Positions 1 to 8,059 of a stretch of DNA of 64,000 nucleotides are shown one piece after another (the stretch's first letter is position 1; each line of letters opens with the position of its first letter). The stretch is from contig CAWCVL010000007.1 of the NCBI GenBank assembly GCA_963798985.1, positions 434,001-498,000 of the forward strand, read 5' to 3'. Origin of the DNA: JACCTU01 sp963798985. GTDB lineage: Bacteria > Actinomycetota > Thermoleophilia > Gaiellales > Gaiellaceae. A model generated the notes under the pieces. That model was given only the letters and a program-made list of their open reading frames with translations, did no database searches and had not been told where the DNA came from. A program made the translations under genes and the position numbers.

Positions 1-454
1 TCGTCGTCCATCGAGCTGGACGACGTAGATCGAGCTGCTCAAGTCTCTCTCCTGCTTCACGACGGCGAGCCTGTCCCCTTCGGGCGCCCAGGCGGGAGAG
101 AGAACCAGGCGCCACGAAGGACTCGTCTCGGTCTTCGCGCGTTGGTCTTCAGCACGTAGATCCCGTCTTCGCCTGTGAACGCGATCATCCGCCCGTCGGG
201 TGACCAGTCCACGTCGCTCGCCTCGCCGCGCAAGAGCAGGCGCAGCCGGCCTCCGCCCGCGTCGATCACGTAGATCCCACCGGCGCCGCGACTGCTCGCA
301 AACGCGATCAGCCGGCCGTCGGGAGACCAATCGGGGTCGGCATCGACCGTGTCGAAGAGGAGACCTGCTCGCCGGCCTCGGTCGAGGTGCACGCGACCGG
401 AACGACGACCACGAACACGGCGGCGACCAGTGCAGCCCACTTCAACCCAGTCAC
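1..454 (-). CDS. TolB-like beta-propeller lipoprotein, partial and frameshifted
   Basis: A GTG start at 454 opens a lipoprotein signal peptide (hydrophobic run ending VPVACTS, lipobox Cys). A +/-1 break near 365 moves the frame to two WD40/TolB-type repeats with the hallmark DPDWSPDGRLIAF and DVDWSPDGRMIAF; a second break near 140 moves it again to a third repeat (SPAWAPEGDRLAVV) that runs off the window edge. The family forms extracytoplasmic six-bladed propellers, usually of unknown ligand. It follows the small membrane gene at 465-942 by about 10 nt and is probably in its operon. The 3' end lies outside the window. The two breaks are more likely sequence errors than true decay, because the repeat motifs remain intact on both sides. 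Confidence 0.6.
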
Positions 455-464
455 GACGTGCCTC

Positions 465-942
465 TCAACGCCAGCCGGCGATCGTGGCAATGAGCAACAC
501 GCCGGCGAACCGAAGCGTTCGGCCGGCGAACCGAAACACGAAGAACGAGGACAAGCTGGAGTCGCCATGCGCCGGCGAGCGCGGACACGACAGCGAACGG
601 CGGGAGACCTGTGATCGCGGCGGCGAAAACGGCTGTGAACGCTACCGCGCGATGCCGAGCCGCTCCGTCGATGACGGCGCTCAGGTGCCGCGGGCTTCTC
701 GGCGCAAGGGTGTTCCTCCTCGGCGCTGGCAGCCGATGGAGACGGTGCGGCCCCCGAGGAAGAAGCAGCTCTTCCCGACCATCTGGCCTGCGGCCGCTGC
801 GATGACCTGGCAGGCGAGCAGCGCGTTCGAAGGTTGAAGTCGCGGCGGCGAGAATGAGCGCTACCTCAATCGATGCGAAAGGGACGAACGCCGAGACCAG
901 CGCAAGCAGGAAGATGCCGACGATGAGCGTGAGCTCCTTCAT
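465..942 (-). CDS. Small DedA/YqaA-like (VTT) membrane protein, frameshifted
   Basis: ATG at 942 overlaps the stop of the upstream phosphatidyltransferase (ATGA, 4 nt). The N-terminus MKELTLIVGIFLLALVSAFV is a membrane segment followed by IEVALILAAA; after a break near 830 another frame continues ACQVIAAAAGQMVGKS, and further breaks lead to a second hydrophobic block (ITGLPPFAVVSALAG) and a C-terminal segment FAGRTLRFAGVLLIATIAGW ending at 465. A GQxxGK segment and a GLPPF segment are typical of SNARE-associated/DedA-like small proteins (YqaA group). About 158 residues once frames are joined. Family assignment is by motif memory only and is tentative. Confidence 0.45.
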
Positions 943-1625
943 GGCGCGGTGATGCCTTCGGTCGCCACACACCCCGGAGGTCGTGTGAGCAACGTCCTCA
1001 ACATCCATCGCAGCGACACGCTCTTCAGCACGAGAGCTGCGGCGGCGGCGACCGTGGCGGCACCAGGGTGTCCGGCTGCCAGGAGCAGCAGGAAGATGGC
1101 CGAGTTCAGCAGTTTTGCCGGTGGTGAAAAGTTCAGTCGCCACATGCGCGCGTCGACATACCGCAGGTAGTTCACGCCGAGCAGCGGCCAAGCGAGGAAC
1201 GTCAGCGAGAGCAGCGTGTCGACGACCGTGAAAGCGAGCAGATAAACCGCGACCGGGAGAGCGAATGCCGGTTCGAGCGTCACGGTCGCGAGCAGTGCGA
1301 GCGCGCAACATGCGCGATCGCAGACGATGTCCAGGGCGGCTCCGAACCGTGTCTCGGATCGGGTCGTGCGCGCGACGATGCCGTCGCAGACGTCGCCGAC
1401 CCAGTACGCGGCGATCGCTGCAATGAGAACACGCCAGGACGTCGTCGCGACCGCGCCGACCGTCAGCACCGCACACGCAAGGGTCCTCGCCGCCGTGATG
1501 AGGTTTGGCAGGGTGCCGAGGCTTGTCGTCGCCGAGCAGGAGCAGCCCGGCGTGCGACAGCCGCGGAGCTTCTCGGTCGCGGCCGGCGCGCTGAGCGGCA
1601 CCGTCGGGAATGCGATCGTGGTCAT
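939..1625 (-). CDS. CDP-alcohol phosphatidyltransferase family protein
   Basis: Transfers a phosphatidyl group from a CDP-alcohol to an alcohol acceptor in membrane phospholipid synthesis. The diagnostic active site is visible around residues 77-101: DVCDGIVAR, eight residues, then GAALDIVCD, matching D-x2-D-G-x2-A-R-x8-G-x3-D-x3-D, with both Mg-binding aspartate pairs intact. About 228 residues with several hydrophobic helices after the motif. The acceptor (inositol phosphate, glycerol phosphate or other) cannot be told from sequence. A TAACGT hexamer ends 7 nt before the ATG, so the mRNA is probably leaderless. The downstream membrane gene overlaps its stop by 4 nt, so the two are likely co-translated. 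Confidence 0.85.
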   Translation of the reverse strand: MTTIAFPTVPLSAPAATEKLRGCRTPGCSCSATTSLGTLPNLITAARTLACAVLTVGAVATTSWRVLIAAIAAYWVGDVCDGIVARTTRSETRFGAALDIVCDRACCALALLATVTLEPAFALPVAVYLLAFTVVDTLLSLTFLAWPLLGVNYLRYVDARMWRLNFSPPAKLLNSAIFLLLLAAGHPGAATVAAAAALVLKSVSLRWMLRTLLTRPPGCVATEGITAP

Positions 1626-1732
1626 GCATTCGACGTTAAGGAGGACGCCGCCGCAGCGGTACGCGGCCAGCCCCGGACTGAATCGGGGCTGGCCCTGATC
1701 TTTCGACCGGCGTCGCTGCCGCGACGCGTCCG

Positions 1733-2381
1733 CTAGGTGCGCAAGAACGCGAGCACGGCGAGCACGCGGCGGTGGTCGTCCGGCGCCAGAGCGAGTCCGA
1801 GCTTTCTGAAGATGCTGCTCACGTGGGTCTCGACCGTCTTCGGACTGAGGAAGAGGCGTCTGCAGATGCCCTGGTTCGACAGGCCTTCGGCCATGAGGCG
1901 CAGCACCTCGCGCTCGCGAGGAGTCAGCGCTTCGAGCGGGTCCCTCGCGCTCGCGCCTCCCGAGGAGCTCCGAGACGACAGCAGGGATCGATCGCTGTGC
2001 CGCCTCCCGCGACGCGTCGGACGGCGTCGAGGAAGTCGTCGATCTCGAGCACGCGGTCCTTCAGGAGGTAGCCGAACCCCTCCGGCCGCTCGCTGATCAG
2101 CGTCACCGCGTGCGTGGGCTCGACGACCTGCGAGAGCACGAGCACCGACACGTTGGGGTGGTGCTCCCTGATGCTCGACGAAGCGCGGGCAGCCCTCGTC
2201 GGTGTGCGTCGGTGGCATCCGGACGTCGACGATCCGAATCGGGCTCGTGCTCGCGCACCGCCTCCATCAGCTCCACGGCGTCCCGGGCCTGCGCGACGAC
2301 CTCGAAGTCGCCGGCGTCCGCGAGGATGCGGGCCACGCCTTCGCGCAGGAGCGCGGAGTCGTCGGCGATCACGACCCGCAC
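1733..2381 (-). CDS. NarL/LuxR-type response regulator, frameshifted
   Basis: GTG at 2381 begins VRVVIADDSALLREGVARIL, a receiver domain with the acidic DD pair; the phosphoacceptor region, the conserved Lys segment (GYLLKDRV) and the C-terminal helix-turn-helix (LTPREREVLRLMAEGLSN... SPKTVETHVSSIFRKLGL) lie in three successive frames separated by breaks near 2230, 2170 and 1960. Combined length about 215 residues, as expected. The GTG lies inside the last codons of the sensor kinase (13-nt overlap), so the pair is translationally coupled. It would bind DNA as a dimer after phosphorylation by that kinase. Its regulon cannot be inferred. The breaks are probably indels in the sequence. Confidence 0.75.
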
Positions 2382-4108
2382 GGAATCTCCCCATAGACGC
2401 GCGTCCCGCCGTCGTCTCTGCTCTCGACACGAAGCTGCCCACCTCTGGCCTCGACGCGATCTCGGAGCCCGCGCAGGCCCGTGCCGTGGTCGGACGAAGC
2501 ACCGCCGCGACCGTCGTCCTCGATCTCGATCGTGAGCCTCGAGTCCTCGAGGCGCGCCGCGATCCGCGCGCGCGACGCGCCGGCGTGCTTGACGACGTTG
2601 GTCAGCGCCTCGCTGGCCACGAAGTACGCGGTGCCCTCGATGTCGGGTGGGAGACGACCGGGCGGCGCCTCCACATCGACCGGAAGCGGTGCGCGGGCGG
2701 CGAGCGCGACGAGCGCAGCGCGCAGACCCTCCTGGGAAGTAGCAGCGGGTGGATGCCTGCCGCGAGATCCGCAGCTCCTGCACCGCGGCCTGGAGCTCGT
2801 CGGCGGTCGAGCCGAGGAGGCGGTCCACATCCGGGGAGCCGTCAGTGCCGAGCGCGCGCTGCGCGCGCTTCAGCTCGAGCGCAAGAGCGACGAGCCGCTG
2901 TTGCGCGCCGTCATGCAGGTCTCGTTCATCCTCCGGCGCTGCTCGTCGCCGGCGGCGACGATGCGCGCTCTAGACTGCTCGACCTCCGCGAGCTGAGCCT
3001 GCACCTCGGCATGGAGCTGTGCGTTTTCGAGTGCGAGTCGCGCCGCGGCGGCGACCGCCTGGATGAGCTCAGGCTCGTCCTCGAGCGCCGAGTCGTGAAG
3101 AGCGCAGCAACAACGCGGCCGTCGTGCTCGAGCGTCGTCGTGGAACGACCGTCCTCGGGTAGCGGCGTCGTGCGGCCCGTGGCGTCGGCGAACGCGGCGC
3201 GCTCCGGTAGCCAGTAATAGATCTCGAGAGTCGGGTCGTCGAGCGCTCGCGCGAGCTCGTCGCGGATCGCGTACGGCGGCGTGCGCTGGAGATTGACGAC
3301 GAGCTCCGCGACGTTCGCCTGCGCGAGACGCGAGCGCAACAGTCCGACGAGTAATGCGATCGGCACGGCGATCAACCGGCGACCTGCCACCAGAACAGGT
3401 TGTCGTAGACGATCGCCGGGGGAGTCGACGCGAACGTGAGCACGCTGTCGAACACGGCGCGGAGCGCTGCGACCGCTGCGGCGACGAGCAGCGGTGCGAG
3501 CATCCGCCGCGCGTACGGAGTCGCTCGCACGAGCCTCCGGACAATGAGCACGATCAGTGCAGCGGCAAGGAAGCCGTACGCCGTGACTGCGAAGCTCTTC
3601 TGGAGCACGGAGACGACGTCGGCGTTGCCGTCGACGACGAGAAGGCTCTCGCGAGACAACGGGCCGAAGTACCGGAGCGGCTGGGTGCCGTCGTAGAACA
3701 GCAGGATCGCGATCGGGAACACGAGCGCGACCGTGTATCCGACCGCGAGGTACGCACGTTCGAGGCGGTCGGTCACCCGACCCGTCGGATAGGCGAGCAC
3801 GGTGTGAGCGAACAGCGCGTACGGGAGCTCGCCGATCGCGAAGAAGACCGTGAACGCAAGTGGGTCGTCCGCGTAGCGGAACTGCCGGGCCAGCATTGCG
3901 AATCCGAGGATCATCATCATCGGCCCGAGGCGGTTGTCCCGCCGGCGCGACCACGCAGTCAATCCGGCGCCGATGAACCCCACGCGTAGGCAAGGGTCGC
4001 CAGCGATCGCACTCCCGTCGTGAACGGGAGGTTGTCCATCTGCACCCGATAGGCGAGAAGGCCCAGAAGCAGCCCGGCTATGACGACGACGACGCGCGCT
4101 ACCGCCAC
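2369..4108 (-). CDS. Membrane sensor histidine kinase, HisKA_3 type, frameshifted
   Basis: A GTG start at 4108 leads into a membrane segment (VVVVIAGLLLGLLAYRV), then several more transmembrane helices between about 3980 and 3370, a linker of about 120 residues, and a coiled region (LAEVEQSRARIV). The phosphoacceptor H-box reads ERDLHDGAQQRLVALALELK, the signature of NarX/DesK-type HisKA_3 kinases, followed by an HATPase_c domain with N-box EALTNVVKHA and G-box DDGRGG...GTGLRGLRDRV. At least four single-base breaks separate these parts. Length about 580 residues. Couples to the response regulator that overlaps its 3' end. The stimulus is unknown; the N-terminal membrane block is the likely sensor. 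Confidence 0.75.
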
Positions 4109-4194
4109 GCGTAGATCGTCACACAGTTCCGAGCTTCGAGCAGCGTCAGCCGGCGAGGTAGACGTCACGCCGACAGCCCACGTACTGTGACCGT

Positions 4195-5294
4195 GTGATC
4201 GTTCGGGACCTGCCTCGTCGCGGCGGTTCTCGGGCTGGCCGCATGCTCCGTCGGAGACGATCAGGGGTCGGAGAGCGCGCAGCTCGCTTCCGGCAAGCCG
4301 CTCCCTGACGGCTGCTTCACGCAGGGTGTCAACGCCGATGCGACTGCCTCGTTCGTGGCCGAGGGTCGTGCGTGGGCGCTCGACCCTGGTTCCGGACGCG
4401 TGACCTGCTTGTTCCCGGTTCGGAGACGCCGGTGCCTTCGCCTGGGGTCCTCGCGGCGACCGCGCGCTGCTCGCACGCCTCGAGGTGAAGGGACTCGGTG
4501 ACGCGCCGTCCCGTCCGCCGGGACGCGTCGACCCAAGCGCGTCCTCGTGGGGACGGCCGATCGGCAAGTCGATCGTCTTCGTCGGCAACGGTGGCCGTGC
4601 GCTGCTGAAGGCGCACCCTGACGGCGGGGGGTTCACCGACGCCACGCCGATCCGCGGCGCGACGTACGAGCAGGTCGACTACCACCCTTCGGGTCTCGCG
4701 TTTGCGTTCGTGCTGCGGCGCAACGGACGCGCGTCGATCTGGATCTCGTCGAACGTCGGGAAGACGCCGCGGCAGTTCGTACACGGACGGCTGCACACCG
4801 GCTTCGACGCGATCACGTTCGCCGACGGCGGGTCGCAGCTGTACTTCGCCGCGCGACATGTCGATCGCCGCGTCGACGTGCACCGCCTGCAGCTCGTCGG
4901 CGCGACGTCCGCGCCCGTCGTCTGGCGGGGCGGGCCGGAGGAACGCGTCACCGATCTCGTCGATGCGCCGGGCGGTCCGGACCTCGCGTTCACCGCCGGC
5001 CGTTCGTGCGAGTCGCGCTACGCGGTCGTCGTCTCGGCTCGCCAGCCAAAGGGCGCCGAGCTCATGCCCGACGAGGGGCGGTCACGCGCGGTGGGCTGGC
5101 TCGACCGGAAGCACGTGCTGGTTGCGACGGGCGGCTGTGGACAGAAGCTCGACCTCTATTCCGTGGAGTCGTCGACGCTCGAGGCACGATTGCTCGTGCG
5201 GGGCGTGGCTGCGGCGTCGGTGCGGCGCGCCGAGCAGCTTCCGCCGCCCCCGTTGTCGCCCGAGGTGCTGGGCGCTCGAAGCTCCTTCGCCTGA
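4195..5294 (+). CDS. TolB-like beta-propeller lipoprotein, frameshifted
   Basis: GTG at 4195, 6 nt after a TACTGT hexamer, starts a signal peptide that, after one base is dropped near 4205, reads CLVAAVLGLAACSVGDD with a LAAC lipobox. A second break near 4430 joins the body, where propeller-like blades are visible (KSIVFVGNGGRALLKAHPDG, VDYHPSGLAFAFVLRRNGR, DAITFADGGSQLYFAARHV). About 365 residues. It is exported and lipid-anchored. It is divergent from the sensor kinase (starts 86 nt apart) and resembles the partial propeller lipoprotein at 1-454, but no function can be assigned. The blade repeats and lipobox are seen; the beta-propeller fold is inferred. Confidence 0.65.
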
Positions 5295-5346
5295 TGACGC
5301 TCCGCGCGGCCGGTCGGCCGCCAGGCACCGATTAGACTTCCCGGCG

Positions 5347-6171
5347 ATGAGCGTGGACTCGCTCCCGGCCGAGGACGAAGACGTTGCCCGGCCCGGGCGC
5401 TACGACGGCGTCCTCCGCTACTACGAGCTCGCGAAGCGGGCCGAGTGGCAGGCGCGCGACCTGCCCGTGGGGCGACGTCCCGCCGATCCCGGAGAGCCGC
5501 GGCTCGGCCGAGCAGCTGGCCCGCCGGCGCGACGTCTGGCGCTCGGTGATCACGCAGCAGCTCCAGGCCGACGCGCTTCGCGGTCGAGATGGCCGCGCAG
5601 CTCCTCGAGCTGGCGCCCGGACACGAGGCGAAGCTCTACTACTCGACGATGGTGCAGGACGAGTCGCGCCACGTCGAGGCGTGGCTCCGGCTCGTCGACG
5701 AGGCCGGCGGCGACGGCGAGCGCGACCCGCACCTCGACGAGCTCGCGCGCATGTTCCTCGACCTCGACACGCTCGAGGAGAAGGTGTTCCTGATGCAGGT
5801 CTTCTTCGAGCGGCTGATCATCCCGCGCTTCCGGCTGATCGCGCGCTCGTCGCGCGGGACCGTGCTCGAGGATCTCTGCAACCGGCTGACGATCGACGAC
5901 GGGATCCACCACGGCGCGGGGATGGCGTACGAGCGTGTGCTGCTCGGGACGCGCCGACCAGAAGACGAAGGAGCAGCTGATCAAGGTCGCGAACCGGATG
6001 CTCCCGATCTTCGTCGAGCACGCCCTCTGGCGCCCGCCGGTGCGCGCGCGGATCGCGCGGCGTATGCAGTCGCGCGACGTCGAGCGCGCTCCGCGAGGAC
6101 CTCGAGGACGGCGATCCGCGCTCGCGGCGTCGCTCGGCCTCGACGTCAGCGAGCTCAGGCTTCCGTTTTAG
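5347..6171 (+). CDS. Ferritin-like diiron-type protein, frameshifted
   Basis: ATG at 5347 follows TAGACT by 8 nt. Joining three frames gives a helical protein of about 275 residues: an N-terminal RYYELAKRAEWQARDLPWGD segment, ITQQLQAD...VEMAAQLLELAPGHEAKLYY, then the ExxH motif in DESRHVE, a second acidic helix LEEKVFLMQVFFERLI, and IDDGIHHGAGMAYER, which supplies the second D/E-x-x-H. This arrangement of two carboxylate helices and two E/DxxH motifs is that of ferritin-like diiron proteins (R2/AurF-like). Substrate unknown; an oxygenase or oxidase role is possible. Breaks at about 5467, 5583, 5952 and two near 6090-6120 are needed, all repairable by one base each. Confidence 0.65.
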
Positions 6172-6189
6172 AGGCGGATGGCGGTGAGC

Positions 6190-6273
6190 TCGCTGCGACA
6201 GCGGCCGCGAAGCGGCCGCCTTTAGGGATCTTTGCGCTTCGCGGATCCGCTGGAGCGGATTTGCGACTTGCGC
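6190..6273 (+). repeat. Dispersed two-hairpin repeat, copy 1
   Basis: 84 bp whose 5' 36 bases match the element at 55366-55447 with one mismatch. Hairpin 1 is GCGGCCGC-GAA-GCGGCCGC followed by CTTTAGG. After a variable middle, hairpin 2 is GCGGATCCGC-TGGA-GCGGATTTGC, paired through two G-T (G-U) wobbles, and the element ends GCGACTTGCGC, identical in both copies. Lies between the ferritin-like gene and the DUF6458 gene. Confidence 0.75.
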
Positions 6274-6319
6274 TACGAAGGTTGGTTTCCGGCTGCAAGG
6301 TCGTGGGGATGTGCCGCCT

Positions 6320-6637
6320 ATGACCCTCGGAGTCTCGCTTCTCCTCGTTGCCGCCGGCGCGATCCTGATCTGGGGCGTGACCGGCGAAGCATCGGGAATC
6401 GACGTCGACGCGATCGGCGTGATCCTGATCGTCGTCGGGATCATCGGCTTCATCCTCTCGCTCGTCTTCTGGGACCGCTGGGGCGCAGGCATGCCCTGGG
6501 GCGGTGCACGACGCGTCACACGCGTCGAAGGCGCACCGGTGCAGCGCACCGTCGCGGCCCTGCCCGGACGACGGTCGTCGAGGAGGAGGTCGAGGAGTAT
6601 CCCGCGGCGGCCCGCCGCCGCACCGCCGCCTCCGTAG
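6320..6637 (+). CDS. DUF6458-type small membrane protein
   Basis: ATG at 6320 gives MTLGVSLLLVAAGAILIWGV, a first membrane helix, then the family-typical ASGIDVDAIGVILIVVGIIG and a second helix. Two transmembrane segments and a short basic or acidic tail are usual. After residue about 80 the written frame becomes arginine-rich, while the +1 frame reads RTTVVEEEVEEYPAAA, which looks more like the charged tail of such proteins, so a one-base indel near 6570 is likely and the true C-terminus is uncertain. Function of the family is unknown. No Shine-Dalgarno is evident before this ATG. Confidence 0.65.
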   Translation: MTLGVSLLLVAAGAILIWGVTGEASGIDVDAIGVILIVVGIIGFILSLVFWDRWGAGMPWGGARRVTRVEGAPVQRTVAALPGRRSSRRRSRSIPRRPAAAPPPP

Positions 6638-6669
6638 GGGGTCAAATCGGCCGCGCTACGCTTCGGCGG

Positions 6670-6950
6670 GTGCGGTTTCTGAAGTCAGAGCTCGAGCGCG
6701 AGGAACTCGCGCAGCTCGAGGCCGCAGCGCGCGCGCCGCGACCTCGACCCCGAGCGCCGCTGGGAGTACACCGTGCTTCGCCTCGGCCCGAAGGCACGCG
6801 CCGAAGGGCCGCTGAACGAGCTCGGGCGCGAAGGGCTGGCAGCTCGTGCAGGTGATCGAGGTGGACGGGCACCTCGCGTTCTACCTCGAGCGCGAGGTCG
6901 GTTCCGACGCCGAGGTCGAAGAGCTCGCGGACTCGTCGCACGGCGACTGA
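6670..6950 (+). CDS. Small DUF4177-like protein, frameshifted
   Basis: GTG at 6670 stands 7 nt after TACGCT. The protein starts VRFLKSELEREELAQLEAA, then after a break in a GC-alternating run near 6733 reads DLDPERRWEYTVLRLGP, and after one extra G near 6835 reads GWQLVQVIEVDGHLAFYLER, ending at 6950. The WEY...LNELGREGWQLVQV layout is that of small DUF4177-type proteins (about 93 residues). Function unknown. Its last 70 bases overlap, tail to tail, the zinc-ribbon gene on the other strand. Confidence 0.6.
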
Positions 6951-7052
6951 CCTTCGCAGCAGCCGAGCTTGAAGCGGCAGCGCGGGCACTGCCACGTTCC
7001 GTGTCGCCACTCCATCTCCGCGCTGCAACGCAGGCACTTCTCGGTCGTCCAC
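6881..7052 (-). CDS. Small zinc-ribbon protein
   Basis: GTG at 7052, 7 nt after TACGCT on this strand; removing one G after the start gives VTTEKCLRCSAEMEWRHGTW followed by QCPRCRFKLGCCEG and a Ser/Thr-rich tail to a TAG at 6881. Two CxxC pairs about 16 residues apart form a zinc ribbon, with a further CC. About 57 residues. It is too short and too broken to be found by length alone; the paired cysteines and correctly placed -10 box support it. Function unknown. It overlaps the 3' end of the convergent DUF4177-like gene. Confidence 0.55.
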
Positions 7053-7096
7053 GAGGCCGAGCGTAGAGGAGCGACCCGGCTACCATGGTTCGCCGC

Positions 7097-7167
7097 GGCG
7101 CCGTGGCCGAGTGGTTAGGCAGAGGCCTGCAAAGCCTCGTACAGCGGTTCGAATCCGCTCGGCGCCT
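7097..7167 (+). tRNA. tRNA-Cys (GCA)
   Basis: Acceptor GGCGCCG pairs with CGGCGCC; D-arm GTGGCCGAGTGGTTAGGCA; anticodon loop CTGCAAA with anticodon GCA; T-arm AGCGG-TTCGAAT-CCGCT. No encoded CCA. A TACCAT -10-like hexamer sits 11 nt upstream. Confidence 0.95.
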
Positions 7168-7194
7168 CTCAGTGCGCTTGCAGTTGGTGGGACG

Positions 7195-7517
7195 CTAACC
7201 GGCAGGCGCGGACTCGACCGGTGCCGGGCAGCGCCAGTACTCCACGTCCGCGGCCTTACCGGCCGACTTGCACGACTGACGCGTCAGGTGTACTCGATGT
7301 CCGCCGACTTGCCGGCCGACTCGCACGACTGACGCGCCAGACTGGGGCGCCCCTCGAGCCTGCCGGGCCGGCACGCCTCCCAGTGTCCGGACTCGCCGTA
7401 CGGGGCGGTGATCGCGGTGCACGAGGCGACGAGGCCGGTGTCGCGGAGCGCGCGGCCGTCCTTCATCGTCACCATCAAGGCGATGACGAGCACGACAATG
7501 GCTGCGCCTCTGAACAT
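7195..7517 (-). CDS. Small secreted protein with an 18-residue tandem repeat, frameshifted
   Basis: ATG at 7517 has GGAG about 8 nt upstream. It opens with a hydrophobic signal or anchor (MFRGAAIVVLVIALMV), then VASCTAITAPYGESGHWEAC and RQSCESAGKSADIEYT. The last block is repeated in the next frame as RQSCKSAGKAADVEYW, ending PAPVESAPAG at 7195. The DNA repeat unit is 53 bp (7291-7343 and 7238-7290), one short of the 54 that would keep frame, so a single-base deletion explains the stop between them. Four or five cysteines suggest an extracytoplasmic disulfide protein. No family recognised. Confidence 0.45.
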
Positions 7518-7567
7518 CTGTTTGCTCCGATCGGGTTATCGGCAGATCGGGCAACGCGGATGAGTGC

Positions 7568-8035
7568 CTACCGACCGAGGCGTTGACTCCAGGCTTCGCC
7601 GGCGGCGCGACCCTCGGGCGTCTGCAAGAAGTGCTCGAGCGAGACGTGCAGGAACGCGCAGCGCGCCTCGGCCAGGATCTCGTCGCCCTCGCGCAGGTCG
7701 CCGTCGACGTGGATGCGTCGGCCGCGCGAGCTCGTCACGCGGGCGGAGACGGTGAGCTCGCGGTTGATGTGCACCGGACGCCGGTAGCGCACGAAGATGC
7801 GCGCGGTCACCGTCGGGAAGCGGTGCCAGGTCGCGACCAGCCCGCACGCCTCGTCGAGCGCGGCCGAGACGAGGCCGCCGTGCACGAGCCCGGGCCCGCC
7901 CTGGTGGCGCTCGTCGAACGAAAACCGTGCTTCGTAGGACGTGATCCCTGCCTCGGCCGGGTGCGGGAGGTGGATGCCGTGGGGATTGTCGCCGCAGCCC
8001 CAGCAGGCAGGGTCGTGGTGCGGCGGAATGTTCAC
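7568..8035 (-). CDS. PaaI-family hotdog thioesterase
   Basis: 155 residues from GTG at 8035. The single hotdog domain carries the family signature around residues 45-62, HQGGPGLVHGGLVSAALDEA, with the catalytic acidic residue in the DEACG helix, and a later VRYRRPVHINRELTVSARV strand typical of acyl-CoA thioesterases. It would hydrolyse an acyl- or aroyl-CoA thioester in the cytoplasm. It starts 22 nt after the HMG-CoA reductase stop on the same strand and is probably cotranscribed with it, though an AT-rich hairpin occupies the gap. The real substrate cannot be read from sequence. Confidence 0.85.
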   Translation of the reverse strand: MNIPPHHDPACWGCGDNPHGIHLPHPAEAGITSYEARFSFDERHQGGPGLVHGGLVSAALDEACGLVATWHRFPTVTARIFVRYRRPVHINRELTVSARVTSSRGRRIHVDGDLREGDEILAEARCAFLHVSLEHFLQTPEGRAAGEAWSQRLGR

Positions 8036-8040
8036 CCGCG

Positions 8041-8059
8041 GAAAATGCGCAGCATTTTC
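8041..8059 (-). terminator. AT-rich hairpin at the HMG-CoA reductase stop codon
   Basis: GAAAATGC-TGC-GCATTTTC, a perfect 8-bp stem that begins within the HMGR stop codon and ends just before the thioesterase gene. It stands out in a 70% GC region. It could be a weak terminator or an mRNA stability element; the T-run is only four bases. Confidence 0.4.
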
